A DNA stretch of 36,338 bases, taken from NCBI GenBank assembly GCA_028289405.1, contig JANQPP010000200.1, positions 1 to 36,338 of the forward strand, read 5' to 3'. Source of the stretch: Pirellulales bacterium (lineage in GTDB: Bacteria > Planctomycetota > Planctomycetia > Pirellulales > JANQPP01). The position numbers were made by a program, and so were the translations under genes. Below the pieces are notes generated by a model. It did not search any database. It was not told where the DNA came from and worked only from the letters and a program-made list of their open reading frames with translations. Below are positions 16,002 to 24,287 of the stretch, piece by piece; within the stretch, counting starts at the first letter, position 1, and each line of letters opens with the position of its first letter.

Positions 16002-19000
16002 TTATGTTTCTTGCAGCATCTTCATCAGGTTGGGCAGGCCGTGGCCTTGGACAAAGGGATCACGGCCAATCGTGGTGCAATGCTCCAGCAGGATCTCCTT
16101 CACGTTGTCCGGCAGGCCGATGAATTCCCGCCGTGCCGAAAGAAAGGCGGCAAGCACTCCGGAAACATGCGGGCAGGCCATGCTCGTACCGCTGAAGGCC
16201 ACGTACCAGTCTTCGAGATCTTGCCCCATGGTCTGGAAGGAATGCCGGGCGGACCAGATCCGCTCCCCCGGCGCGACCACGTCCGGCTTGCCGCGGCCAT
16301 CGGCGGTGGGTCCACGTGAGGAGAAATAGGACACACCGTAAGTGGTATGCCGCCCGCGGTGGACGGAGCCCACGGCGATGGCCTCTTCCAAGTTGGCTGG
16401 ATCCGCGATGGAGAGGTCGCGGTTGGTATCCAGGACTCCCAAACTCGTGTTGATCTGGGCGAAGCCCTCATTCCCGGCGGCGATACATACCAAAACGCCT
16501 TGCCTCCAAAGGCGGTAGAGTTCTCGACAGAGCGGCGAATGTCCACAACCGTAGGTGGCCGGATCGAAGGATCCGCCCAAGCTGAGATTCACGCCGTGAA
16601 CCACCAGGCCGTCCGCCGACTCGTTCACCTCGGCGATGTGGTCTAAGGCTTTGATGATATAGGAATCCTGGCCGTAGCCGTCGTCCTCCAGGACTTTGTA
16701 AATGTGCAACTTGGCATCGGGGGCGATCCCCGTGATTTTTACCGGTTGCGAAGTTCCGCCTGGCCGGGGTTCACGCAATTCCTGGGGAGATTCGCCCGCG
16801 ATGATGCCCGCCACGTGTGTCCCATGGCCATGGCCATCCGGGGCGCCGTTCCGTGGAGGCCCCACGTGAGTGCAGTCCCATTGATTCACGATGTTTTGCC
16901 GGGGCTGAAAATGGGGGTGGTCAGCCCGGATGCCCGTGTCCAACACGGCCCAGCCGATCTCCTTGCCGGCCGCGCCAAAGCTTTGTCTCGCGGCCGGCGC
17001 TTTCACTTGGGCCGCCGATTCGTGCACGAGCGCCCGCTTCGGCAAGTTGCGCCACACATGCCGTATCGGCAGGCCCGGACAACGCACGGCCAATTGCTCC
17101 AGTTCCGCGCGGGTCAGCCGGGCGGCCACGAACCGTCGCAACACATCAATGCCGGCGTTGCTCTCCGCCTGGGGGCCTACCAGGCTCCGCAACTCCGCCA
17201 CGACCGCTTCCCGCCGCTGGTTGACGTCTTGCGAACCGCCTTCCACGGCGCTCAGTTCGACGAGGATGGGATGCCGGGCTTGCGGCACCGTGTTGGACTC
17301 GGCGACCAGATCCCGAGCTAACACGAAACTTCCGATGGGTTGGCCGAAATCGGCTCCTAGCGTGTCGCTCACGGTTTGCCGCACTTCGGGGACACGGAGG
17401 TAACCACGCGATGAATGGGGATTCCTCCAGCCATCGCGATTGACACCGATCCCCACGACGTCCTGGATCGGCTGGCCGCCGAAGTCATTGTCAATCGCGG
17501 GATCGAGGGCGATCGGATCAAGGCGGTCAGCCACGTTGAGCCACTTTCCCACGCAAGCCGGCGTTTCCAAGGTACCCGGCGGCCATTGCCGTAACCGGTC
17601 TTGGATCTCCCGCACGCCGAGCGGGGTGCCGATCGTGATCAGAGCGCGGACATCACACTGACTGGGCGAGAGCTCACGCAAGACATCGTAAGCGATCACG
17701 CTGCCCAGACTGTGGCCAATGATCACGAACGGTCCGCCTCCCACGCGGAGCCGGGCCAGTAAGCTCTCTCGCATGCGGCGGCGAGCTTCTGGCACGAACA
17801 TGTAGTCGTGCGCGTCGGGAAAGAACTGTCGCGCGAACCGTCGGGCCAGCCATTGCCGCGCCGGGCGCGGCAGGGGAATCGCCTCCACGCCATAACCCGC
17901 TTCTCGCGGGGCGGGCTCTTGGGCCGCCTCGGCTTGCATTTGCTGGGCCAGACGCTCGAACATTTGACGGGCTTCCAGCGATGCCTCCGGCGGGAGCATT
18001 GCGGCCACGTCGAGCGGCCGCGCCGCCCCCGCTTCGTGAAAGGCAACGCCGAGTTCCCCTCCCCAGCGTTCCTCGACATCCGGCGTTTCCGCCGTGGGGT
18101 AGCGATCCCGATCGACCCAATACGCCATGCGGCTCCGCTCGCCGATATCCTGTCCAAACAGGGCGGTGTCCCATTGCCTTTTCAGTTGTGCTTCCGGCGG
18201 ATGATTCCCGACTCCATGGATGTAGATTAACGTGCCGCGACGGAGAGTGTCGCGGACGAAAGGATTGGCGGACTCATTGAACGGCGTGTGCGAAAACGTG
18301 TTCCAGGAGCTTTCTCCGCCTGAAGGTGGCGCGGAGGCTCCGGTGCCCAAGGGCTGTTCCGTATTGCTCACCGATCTCAGAACTTCCGGCTGTGACATGT
18401 AGCTCGGGGGGGAAGCTGGCGAAGTCGGCGGCGCATAGGCGGGCGCCGGCATGACGGTCTGCCCGGTTGTTGCCGCTCCACCCCGCAACAACTCCTGACG
18501 CAACTGCTCTTGCTCGGGAGGCAAGGGAGACTGCTGAACCTTGGCCAAGATGCGGCTGATACGTACGCCTTCGTTCGCGATCCAGTCGATCCAATGGTCC
18601 GGCTGTCCTGGCTTCCAAGGCTGGCCGTCCCGCGTGAGCGGCTGCCCCTGCTTGTCCCGGCGGGGAACGCCCGAATGATGCAAGGCGACGACTTCCCATT
18701 GGTCATTGAATACGGGGGACCCCGAGGAACCGGGCGAGGTGTCGGACTGATAATGGACGAAATCGTCGAGGATATCCTGCAAGGCATTTTCCCGCAGTGC
18801 GACCTGTTTTGGTTCGCCGTTGGGATGCTGCACGATATTCATGAATTCGCCGACGAGAATCGTTCCCTGTTCGGCGGTCAGCGGCAGCCAGCCCGTCTCC
18901 GTACGCGGCAGCCCTTGCAGGGATTGCTCTTCCACCGCCACCAGCGTGAAATCCAGCGCGATGTCGGTTATGAAGAATTGATCGGGCCGCAATTTGAAAG

Positions 19001-19508
19001 CCGTGCGCTGTAATTCATCCGTTGTGACTTCTGCACGGTAATCTAGCAGGACCACGCAGGAGGCCGCTTGGTGGGCCGTTTCCAAGACATGGTTATTGGT
19101 CAACAGCAGCCGGGGCGAGACGAAAAAACCCGTGCCAAACCGCCGCAAATCTTGCAGCGCGATGCAGCCCACGGCCCGCGCGGCGCGGGCACCATCGTAG
19201 AGAAAATCGACACTGAGAAAATCACTCTTGCCCATGATCCGCTCCACGCCCAAGAGCGGTTGCACGCGCGGAACATCGAGGCTAGGCGGAACACTCACGG
19301 CCAAGGCTTCGAAACTGGTCCGGCCAGCGCGGACAGCCTCGGCAAGCGGTTCACTCACGCCCAGCCGTTTGAGCCGGAGGTTGAGCCGCTCGGCTTCGTT
19401 GGCCTCCGAAAGATTGCCCCGCTTCAACGCGGCCTGTACCGAGGACCGCGCGGAACTCCGGGCATTGAAACGCTGCTCGGTTTGCTGCCAGACTTGTTGC
19501 TTGTCCAT
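16002..19508 (-). CDS. Triple serine hydrolase: trypsin-like, alpha/beta hydrolase, subtilisin
   Basis: The product is 1168 residues with three catalytic modules in one chain. After a helical N-terminus (about 1-85) comes a trypsin-like protease: TNNHVLE (His near 137), DIALDFTLV (Asp near 184), DTSPGSSGSPVF (Ser near 262). A Pro/Ser-rich linker (about 330-420) leads to an alpha/beta hydrolase: YIHGVGNHPP, nucleophile GHSLGSVIAYDV (near 598), ITIGTPLG, RLDPIAL and NPHSSRGYL. The C-terminal 330 residues are a subtilase with AVLDTGI, GHGTHVAGIIAG, oxyanion-type AAGNEG and FSGTSMACPHVSG. All three triads look complete. There is no signal peptide or membrane segment, so the protein is probably cytoplasmic. 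The start at ATG 19508 overlaps the TAA of the upstream protease gene (TAATG). A cascade or processing role is inferred. Confidence 0.9.
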   Translation of the reverse strand: MDKQQVWQQTEQRFNARSSARSSVQAALKRGNLSEANEAERLNLRLKRLGVSEPLAEAVRAGRTSFEALAVSVPPSLDVPRVQPLLGVERIMGKSDFLSVDFLYDGARAARAVGCIALQDLRRFGTGFFVSPRLLLTNNHVLETAHQAASCVVLLDYRAEVTTDELQRTAFKLRPDQFFITDIALDFTLVAVEEQSLQGLPRTETGWLPLTAEQGTILVGEFMNIVQHPNGEPKQVALRENALQDILDDFVHYQSDTSPGSSGSPVFNDQWEVVALHHSGVPRRDKQGQPLTRDGQPWKPGQPDHWIDWIANEGVRISRILAKVQQSPLPPEQEQLRQELLRGGAATTGQTVMPAPAYAPPTSPASPPSYMSQPEVLRSVSNTEQPLGTGASAPPSGGESSWNTFSHTPFNESANPFVRDTLRRGTLIYIHGVGNHPPEAQLKRQWDTALFGQDIGERSRMAYWVDRDRYPTAETPDVEERWGGELGVAFHEAGAARPLDVAAMLPPEASLEARQMFERLAQQMQAEAAQEPAPREAGYGVEAIPLPRPARQWLARRFARQFFPDAHDYMFVPEARRRMRESLLARLRVGGGPFVIIGHSLGSVIAYDVLRELSPSQCDVRALITIGTPLGVREIQDRLRQWPPGTLETPACVGKWLNVADRLDPIALDPAIDNDFGGQPIQDVVGIGVNRDGWRNPHSSRGYLRVPEVRQTVSDTLGADFGQPIGSFVLARDLVAESNTVPQARHPILVELSAVEGGSQDVNQRREAVVAELRSLVGPQAESNAGIDVLRRFVAARLTRAELEQLAVRCPGLPIRHVWRNLPKRALVHESAAQVKAPAARQSFGAAGKEIGWAVLDTGIRADHPHFQPRQNIVNQWDCTHVGPPRNGAPDGHGHGTHVAGIIAGESPQELREPRPGGTSQPVKITGIAPDAKLHIYKVLEDDGYGQDSYIIKALDHIAEVNESADGLVVHGVNLSLGGSFDPATYGCGHSPLCRELYRLWRQGVLVCIAAGNEGFAQINTSLGVLDTNRDLSIADPANLEEAIAVGSVHRGRHTTYGVSYFSSRGPTADGRGKPDVVAPGERIWSARHSFQTMGQDLEDWYVAFSGTSMACPHVSGVLAAFLSARREFIGLPDNVKEILLEHCTTIGRDPFVQGHGLPNLMKMLQET

Positions 19509-20572
19509 TACCCGGCCTCCGACCGCCATTGGTTGATGAGAGCCAACACGTTCTGGGTAATCCGCACGCCGAAATTGGAAGTCGAAACGTGGCCCTGGTG
19601 GATTCCCACGCCCACGAATCGGTCGCCCGCGCCTCCCGAGCCTGAAAAGTATTCGTAGATGGGAGAGCCGCTGTGGCCACCATAGGTATCAATGCGGTAG
19701 AGCAAGCCGCCCGCGCCGGGTTGGATCTTGTCCGCGTGCCCCCACATCGTTCCTCGCGGCTTGTCGACGGGAAAGCCGACGATATTGGCCGTGAGGCCCT
19801 GCAATTGGCTGTCGCCGTACGCCGCGACTTCGAAGGGCGAGATGGGCACGGACCAACTGCTGGAGAGAATCACGGCAGCGAAGTCCGCGGTTCGGTCACC
19901 GGTATTGAGGTAGACATTGTTGCAGCGGAACCTCGTCGCCGTCTGTTGGGCGAGCACGACGCTGCCGGCTCCGTAGGTCCGCACGATCATCCGCTGGATC
20001 CAATTGCGTTCCTGAAGCCGGTAAACATTGTGGCCCACGGTGAGGATCAGTTTAGGCGATATGAACCAGCCGGTGCCGAAACGGGTTTCGCCATGGTGAG
20101 TCAAAAATTCCAGCTCGCAGATGGAGTGGAATGGAGGCCGATTCGGATCGAGAACTTGCTGACGGTCATCCCCTCCGGGAGGAAAGATCTTTTCCACGCC
20201 ATATCTTTGGGGGGGCGGCTGAATGCCGCCTGGCCCCGCTCCCCCTCCATGGGCTGCCCGATAACTTTCGCGGAATTCCGGCATGACCTTTTGCAAGTCC
20301 GGAGTAGCACCTCCCGTGGAGGCGGATGCCCCCCAAGCCGATTCCGTGAAGGATGATTCGTGAGAAACGCTGTGGAAACTGGACATGGGCCGGTCATCCT
20401 CCTTGGTTACGGTTGGTGGTGACGTCGATAAATCACGTGGGGGCGCAGAGTTCTCTTTTAAGTCTTTCCCGGACTTTCGCGCGGGAGACTTGGGTTTTGA
20501 GGCGCCTGGCTTCTTGGGCTTGGAAGCCTTCTTGTTGGTGGTTTTTTTACGCACGCCGGTTTTTTTGGGCAT
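19508..20572 (-). CDS. V8-like (glutamyl endopeptidase type) serine protease with Lys-rich N-tail
   Basis: The product is 354 residues. I start at ATG 20572 (MPKKTGVRKKTTNKK) because of the GAGAGAGG just before it; an upstream in-frame start would add an unlikely extension. Residues 1-40 are extremely Lys-rich with a KPKKPGASKPKSP pattern, followed by a Ser/Gly-rich region to about 115. Then comes a V8/trypsin-like domain with pro-region-like GGDDRQQVLDPNRPPF, TVGHNVY (His near 181), DRTADFAAVIL (Asp near 229) and GGHSGSPIY (Ser near 298). There is no signal peptide, so unlike secreted V8 enzymes it should stay inside the cell. It is translationally coupled to the triple hydrolase. Substrate and trigger are unknown; the basic tail could bind nucleic acid or an acidic partner. 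Confidence 0.87.
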   Translation of the reverse strand: MPKKTGVRKKTTNKKASKPKKPGASKPKSPARKSGKDLKENSAPPRDLSTSPPTVTKEDDRPMSSFHSVSHESSFTESAWGASASTGGATPDLQKVMPEFRESYRAAHGGGAGPGGIQPPPQRYGVEKIFPPGGDDRQQVLDPNRPPFHSICELEFLTHHGETRFGTGWFISPKLILTVGHNVYRLQERNWIQRMIVRTYGAGSVVLAQQTATRFRCNNVYLNTGDRTADFAAVILSSSWSVPISPFEVAAYGDSQLQGLTANIVGFPVDKPRGTMWGHADKIQPGAGGLLYRIDTYGGHSGSPIYEYFSGSGGAGDRFVGVGIHQGHVSTSNFGVRITQNVLALINQWRSEAG

Positions 20573-20977
20573 GGCCTCTCTCGCAGTCTCTAACTTGGGT
20601 GGAACGTCACGCGAGAGGGGCATCATGCCCAAACTTGCCAACAGAGCTATCCGCGAAGGCGGGAGCGGATCGCCCGTTTGCTGGACGCCAATCCTAGCGT
20701 GGATTTTGACGATACCACCGTTTTTAACAAAAAACTGTCAAAATTCCAGCTTTTGTGCTTGCACCCCTGACATTCATGTTGTCACAGGTACCACGAATCG
20801 CGGGCGTGACGAGAAAAATCCTGCTATCCTTTCAGCATCACCTGGCAGATTTTGAGGTCCGTTCGAGACTTTTTAGGCGAAGCGTTCCAATGACCGCCCA
20901 AAGGGGGCGCGCGTTGACCACGTACCTGCGGGACCTGGGCTCTCGCACATTGGCTATTAAATTATGTGGGAGAAATC
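20573..20977. other. Divergent intergenic region of the protease operon and secreted-protein genes
   Basis: About 400 bases separate the V8-like protease gene (minus) from the first secreted-protein gene (plus). It must hold both promoters. Besides the minus-strand candidate given separately, an AT-rich TATTAAATTAT (about 20955-20965) lies just before the plus-strand gene but is close to its start codon. No further gene is evident. Confidence 0.5.
20712..20741 (-). promoter_or_regulatory. Candidate promoter of the protease operon
   Basis: On the minus strand a perfect TTGACA (20741-20736) is followed after 18 bases by TGGTAT (20717-20712). The -10 is poor, but the spacer is AT-rich with T and A runs. 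It would give a leader of roughly 130 bases before the protease ATG at 20572. Confidence 0.4.
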
Positions 20978-21511
20978 ATGACGAGGAAAACCATTTTTGC
21001 CATGTTCGCGGTTTGGCTAGCGTGTGATGCGGCACCCGTTTTAGCCCAACAAGTGGTCCAATTTCAGCCGCCGCCGGGCCCGCGCCTCACCCAACGTGGC
21101 AGAATCCGCATTCGAAATACACCCTATAGGTCGATTTACCGGGAGCGCTGGGGGAATGGCCTCACGCCGCAAGGCGCCGCCGTGCTGAATAATTTCATCG
21201 CCATGGCGGGACAGGTTTTGCCGATGGTATTGCCCACGGCAGGCGGCCCTGTCCCTTCCGGCGGGGAAGCTGGAGAGAGGGCCGAGCCCGACTACCTTTC
21301 CAAGGAAACGCACGACCAGCGGATGGCCGAACTACGTGATCTAAATAGCCAAGCTTGTGAATTGCTGAAATGCCTTGGTTTGTCGGACGATGAGGTCAAC
21401 GAATTGTGTACGCAGCCCGCCGTGAATGAACCGCCAGTCGCTGGTGCCCAAGCTGGCGCGGGGAATGCCGGAGCGGGTTTCGATTCGGTGCCTAATCGCT
21501 CGAATGGTTAG
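20978..21511 (+). CDS. Secreted protein of unknown function
   Basis: The product is 177 residues. The start is ATG 20978 with GGGAG five bases upstream, and the N-terminus is a Sec signal (MTRKTIFAMFAVWLACDAAP, cut near VLA/QQVV). The mature part has a Pro/Arg-rich opening, a Gly/Pro-rich middle, and a helical segment with three Cys (NSQACELLKCLGLSDDEVNE then LCTQ), ending in an Ala/Gly-rich tail. The spaced cysteines could form disulfides in the periplasm. It is the first of three consecutive exported-protein genes on the plus strand, divergent from the protease operon. No family is recognised. Confidence 0.7.
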   Translation: MTRKTIFAMFAVWLACDAAPVLAQQVVQFQPPPGPRLTQRGRIRIRNTPYRSIYRERWGNGLTPQGAAVLNNFIAMAGQVLPMVLPTAGGPVPSGGEAGERAEPDYLSKETHDQRMAELRDLNSQACELLKCLGLSDDEVNELCTQPAVNEPPVAGAQAGAGNAGAGFDSVPNRSNG

Positions 21512-21620
21512 ATCCTTCACCGCGAATTCGCCCTGTGGCGGTTGCGCCGCTCATTCCACTTGGCGCTGAAAAGATCCGTTCTCGTCGTTCGTAAGACGAA
21601 TAAGGAGAGTGGATATTCTG

Positions 21621-21636
21621 CCTGCCGCGCGGCAGG
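21621..21636. repeat. Perfect 16-base palindrome in the leader
   Basis: CCTGCCGCGCGGCAGG is identical to its own reverse complement. It lies 34 bases before the ATG of the next gene, so it would form a GC-rich hairpin in the leader or act as a protein site. No T tract follows, so it is not a terminator for the upstream gene. Confidence 0.5.
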
Positions 21637-21670
21637 AGTACCGACACACGGAATGGGCGGGAGGAACGTG

Positions 21671-22261
21671 ATGCGACGGATCGGACCCTTGGTCGGCTTG
21701 ATGGGATTTTGCGGCCTGGCGCTGGCCGTCAGCCCGGTTTGGGCCTGGCATCCCTTCCATAAAAAATGTTGCGACCCCACCAAGATCGTGGTGCATGTCT
21801 GCCCCCAAAAGGCGGCGCCGGCAAAGGAAACCAAGTTCCAATCCCAGGGGAATGAATCGGGCGGCCGCGTGGCCAACAACTACGCCTATACGCCGCTGGT
21901 CCCCTCGATGCCGGCCATGATGAGCGTGCCCTGGATGATGGCGGCCCCTTCGTACGTGACGCCCGCCAACTATCAGGCGGGCTTTGCGTCCCGAAGCAAT
22001 CAAGAAGAATCCTCGACGCGGCAAATCTCCAATGACATTCAAGAATTGAGCGAAGAGGTCGACCAACTCCTGGAAATCGCCAAAAAGCACCAGGCGGCTC
22101 TGGGCGCGATCGCCGAGAAGGTTAATCGACATGATCAGGACTTGCGGGAAATCCGGAACAGATTGCAGATGCCCGCCGAGGGCGCCTCCGGTCGCGCTCG
22201 CGTTCCCGCGCACGATTCGCTCGACATCCCTCCGGCTCCGCCAACCGAATTGGGGAATTGA
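21671..22261 (+). CDS. Secreted coiled-coil protein of unknown function
   Basis: The product is 196 residues, starting at ATG 21671 with GGGAGGAAC four bases upstream; a longer in-frame reading from 21542 has no ribosome site. The signal peptide is MRRIGPLVGLMGFCGLALAV, cut near VWA/WHPF. The mature N-terminus WHPFHKKCCDP has a Cys pair, followed by a Met/Pro-rich segment (SMPAMMSVPWMMAAPS) and then a clear heptad-like coiled coil from about 125 to 175 (IQELSEEVDQLLEIAKKHQA to RNRLQMP). It probably oligomerises in the periplasm or at the envelope. It lies between two similar secreted proteins. No known family. Confidence 0.75.
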   Translation: MRRIGPLVGLMGFCGLALAVSPVWAWHPFHKKCCDPTKIVVHVCPQKAAPAKETKFQSQGNESGGRVANNYAYTPLVPSMPAMMSVPWMMAAPSYVTPANYQAGFASRSNQEESSTRQISNDIQELSEEVDQLLEIAKKHQAALGAIAEKVNRHDQDLREIRNRLQMPAEGASGRARVPAHDSLDIPPAPPTELGN

Positions 22262-22322
22262 CAGCGAGGTAGTTCCCGGCTTTTCGGATTTGGCAAACTC
22301 GTGACAGCAAGGATGCTTTGTC

Positions 22323-23228
22323 ATGCGACGCTTGTGGATTACCTTCTTCTGCTTGCTGGCCCTGCCGCGCTTCGCCTCGGCACAGGATCCGGGGTGTGGC
22401 ATCAAACCGCTTCCCCCCTGCCAATCGTGCCCGCGGCCTTGCCAGACCTGTCCGCCGCCGGTGAAGGAACGGCATATCTGGGTCAAAGTCCCCTGCCCCG
22501 AGCAGCAGCCGACCGGAGTCGAGGAATCGGCCCAACGTCCCCCTGCCGCGCCCCAGGGCGTCTTCGTGGCTCCTCCCCGTTCAGGCGTGACCGAAGAGGG
22601 GAACCGCTCGTACGGTTTGCGGGGCTTCGCTCTGCACTTTCCCGCGATGTCGCTGCGGCTGCCGACGTTGGAACTCCCCACGCTGGCCCGCTATCGCAGC
22701 AATGCCCGCATGCGGCTTGACGAAGCCACTGCCCCCTTCGTGCCCCAGGCCGCCGGATACACGACGGGGTACGGAACTGGCATGGCAGGCATGGCCGCCC
22801 GTGGCGCTGGGGAATCGGGGCAGCGGCCAAGTGACGATGGTGAAGAGAGCGGTCAGCGCGACGGGCAAGACGAGGAATTGGCGAAATTGAAACAGCGGGT
22901 CGCGGAGATGAAAGCGCTGCTCCAGCAGCAACAGCAAATCATTGAGCAGCTCCACCAGCGTCAACCGGCGAGGCCTTGTCCGCCGCCGGAACAGATCCCC
23001 TGCCCCCGTCCCTATCCGCAAACCGGCGACGTCCGTTGCCAGGGGGATCAATGCCAGCTCGCGCAAACCGGGCCGGTGAATCTCACGCCGATACCGAAGG
23101 TCAACCCCTTGGCGCCGGCATCTCATGTCGCCCCGCCGACACGTCAAACGCCACCGGAGAGGACGGTCTCCTCCGGCGGTCTGGTGTGGCGTGCCCGCCG
23201 CCCCGCCCAAGATACCCGCTGGCGATAG
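22323..23228 (+). CDS. Secreted Cys/Pro-rich coiled-coil protein
   Basis: The product is 301 residues with a signal peptide MRRLWITFFCLLALPRFASA. The mature start is rich in Cys and Pro (CGIKPLPPCQSCPRPCQ, then TCPPP and PCPEQQ). A middle region carries Tyr/Gly residues (GYTTGYGTGMAG), and an acidic-to-helical coiled coil follows at about 185-218 (DEELAKLKQRVAEMKALLQQ and a Gln run). Then another Cys/Pro-rich block appears (CPPPEQIPCPRP). The alternation of disulfide-prone and coiled-coil segments suggests an envelope structural protein. It is the third gene in the secreted trio, 61 bases after the second. No known family. Confidence 0.72.
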   Translation: MRRLWITFFCLLALPRFASAQDPGCGIKPLPPCQSCPRPCQTCPPPVKERHIWVKVPCPEQQPTGVEESAQRPPAAPQGVFVAPPRSGVTEEGNRSYGLRGFALHFPAMSLRLPTLELPTLARYRSNARMRLDEATAPFVPQAAGYTTGYGTGMAGMAARGAGESGQRPSDDGEESGQRDGQDEELAKLKQRVAEMKALLQQQQQIIEQLHQRQPARPCPPPEQIPCPRPYPQTGDVRCQGDQCQLAQTGPVNLTPIPKVNPLAPASHVAPPTRQTPPERTVSSGGLVWRARRPAQDTRWR

Positions 23229-23306
23229 CGGTCATTGAGAGATGACGTCATGACAGCGGCGAGCATGTGACGCAAGCGTTACGCATGGTCCGTCGGTCGT
23301 CACCTC

Positions 23307-23372
23307 CTAATAAATCACCGTGAATCCGGCCGTGGGGCTGAGTACGCCGGATCGTTTTGATGCGTCGTTTCG
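23307..23372 (-). pseudogene. Possible remnant of a PAP2-like gene 3' end
   Basis: On the minus strand a short frame reads SGVLSPTAGFTVIY and stops (TAG 23309-23307), closely like the C-terminus SEAPTVGFTVSY of the PAP2 gene about 1 kb away. About 30 of 44 bases agree by eye. Just upstream the frame is broken by a TAA. It could be the stump of a duplicated gene or of another exported protein with a similar last beta strand. Confidence 0.35.
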
Positions 23373-23474
23373 TTATCGCCGCATGAAAGTGTCGCTGTTG
23401 TACGGCCCCTAATCACTGGCACGCCGTTTCATAACGAGCGCCAAATCTACTTGCATTGCTTGCGGTTGCGAGAA

Positions 23475-24215
23475 TCATCGCACGGCTACAATTCTTACCA
23501 TGCCACGGGAACCGTTCTCCGTGCGGACATGGCATCCGCTCTCCTCCAAAGTCGCGGATACCTCGGCAGGTTCAAGCCGGAGCTTTTCGTAGCTGCTTGT
23601 CCGAAGTTGCCACGAATCGCCATCTCGTTCGTGAACCAAGTCCGTCACGCCCACGCTAAACCGGCCATACTCAATAAAGCACGTGAGAATACGATTCGCA
23701 TCGCTTTGAACGGGAATGAATCGAGCGTCTCCCATGGGTCCGTCACCCGCGTAGTTTCGAAACGTGGCGACAAACACGCCCCCCGACTTCAGAGCGGACG
23801 CCACATCACGCAGGAGAACTTGGACGTCTTCCTTGCTTGGCAAATGGGTAAGTGTATCGCCCATGCAGACGATGCCCGACGCGGGTTGGCTCAAGTGGCG
23901 GCGAAACGAGAGCATATCAGAATGAATCGTCCGAACATTCAGCTCCCCGGACCGTTGGTCAAGCTCCGCGAGAAGCGGCTTACAGCAATCGACGGCCAAA
24001 ACGGATGCCCCATTTCTTGCCAGAACAATCGAGAATTGGCCCGAGCCACATCCGAGATCGACCACGACGTCTCCTTTCGCGGGCGCCAAACCGGCATTGT
24101 CCAGTTCCTCTTCGGCGGCGGAGCAGGCTGCGTCGAATCCGCCGAGCATCCATGTGTAGATCGGCCCGAGATGGTCGTCATAATGTTCTTGGGTGCTTGC
24201 CATCGCCTCTCCCAT
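23475..24215 (-). CDS. Class I SAM-dependent methyltransferase
   Basis: The product is 246 residues. The SAM site is clear: VVVDLGCGSGQFSIVLARNG (motif I), then VLAVDCCKPLLAEL (acidic residue after strand 2) and SGIVCMGDTLTHLPSKED (motif post-II/III). The first 40 residues (HYDDHLGPIYTWMLGGFDAA) are like small-molecule methyltransferases of the UbiE/Methyltransf_25 type. The substrate cannot be told from sequence. ATG 24215 has GAAGG six bases upstream; a second ATG four codons on has GGGAGAGG, so either start is possible. It follows the PAP2 gene on the same strand by 72 bases and may share its transcript. Confidence 0.87.
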   Translation of the reverse strand: MGEAMASTQEHYDDHLGPIYTWMLGGFDAACSAAEEELDNAGLAPAKGDVVVDLGCGSGQFSIVLARNGASVLAVDCCKPLLAELDQRSGELNVRTIHSDMLSFRRHLSQPASGIVCMGDTLTHLPSKEDVQVLLRDVASALKSGGVFVATFRNYAGDGPMGDARFIPVQSDANRILTCFIEYGRFSVGVTDLVHERDGDSWQLRTSSYEKLRLEPAEVSATLEESGCHVRTENGSRGMVRIVAVR

Positions 24216-24287
24216 CGAATGCCTTCAAATGCCCCGCGGGCTGAAAACTCGTTCCCGGCGGCTAATTCTAGCAATAGTAATATGTCT

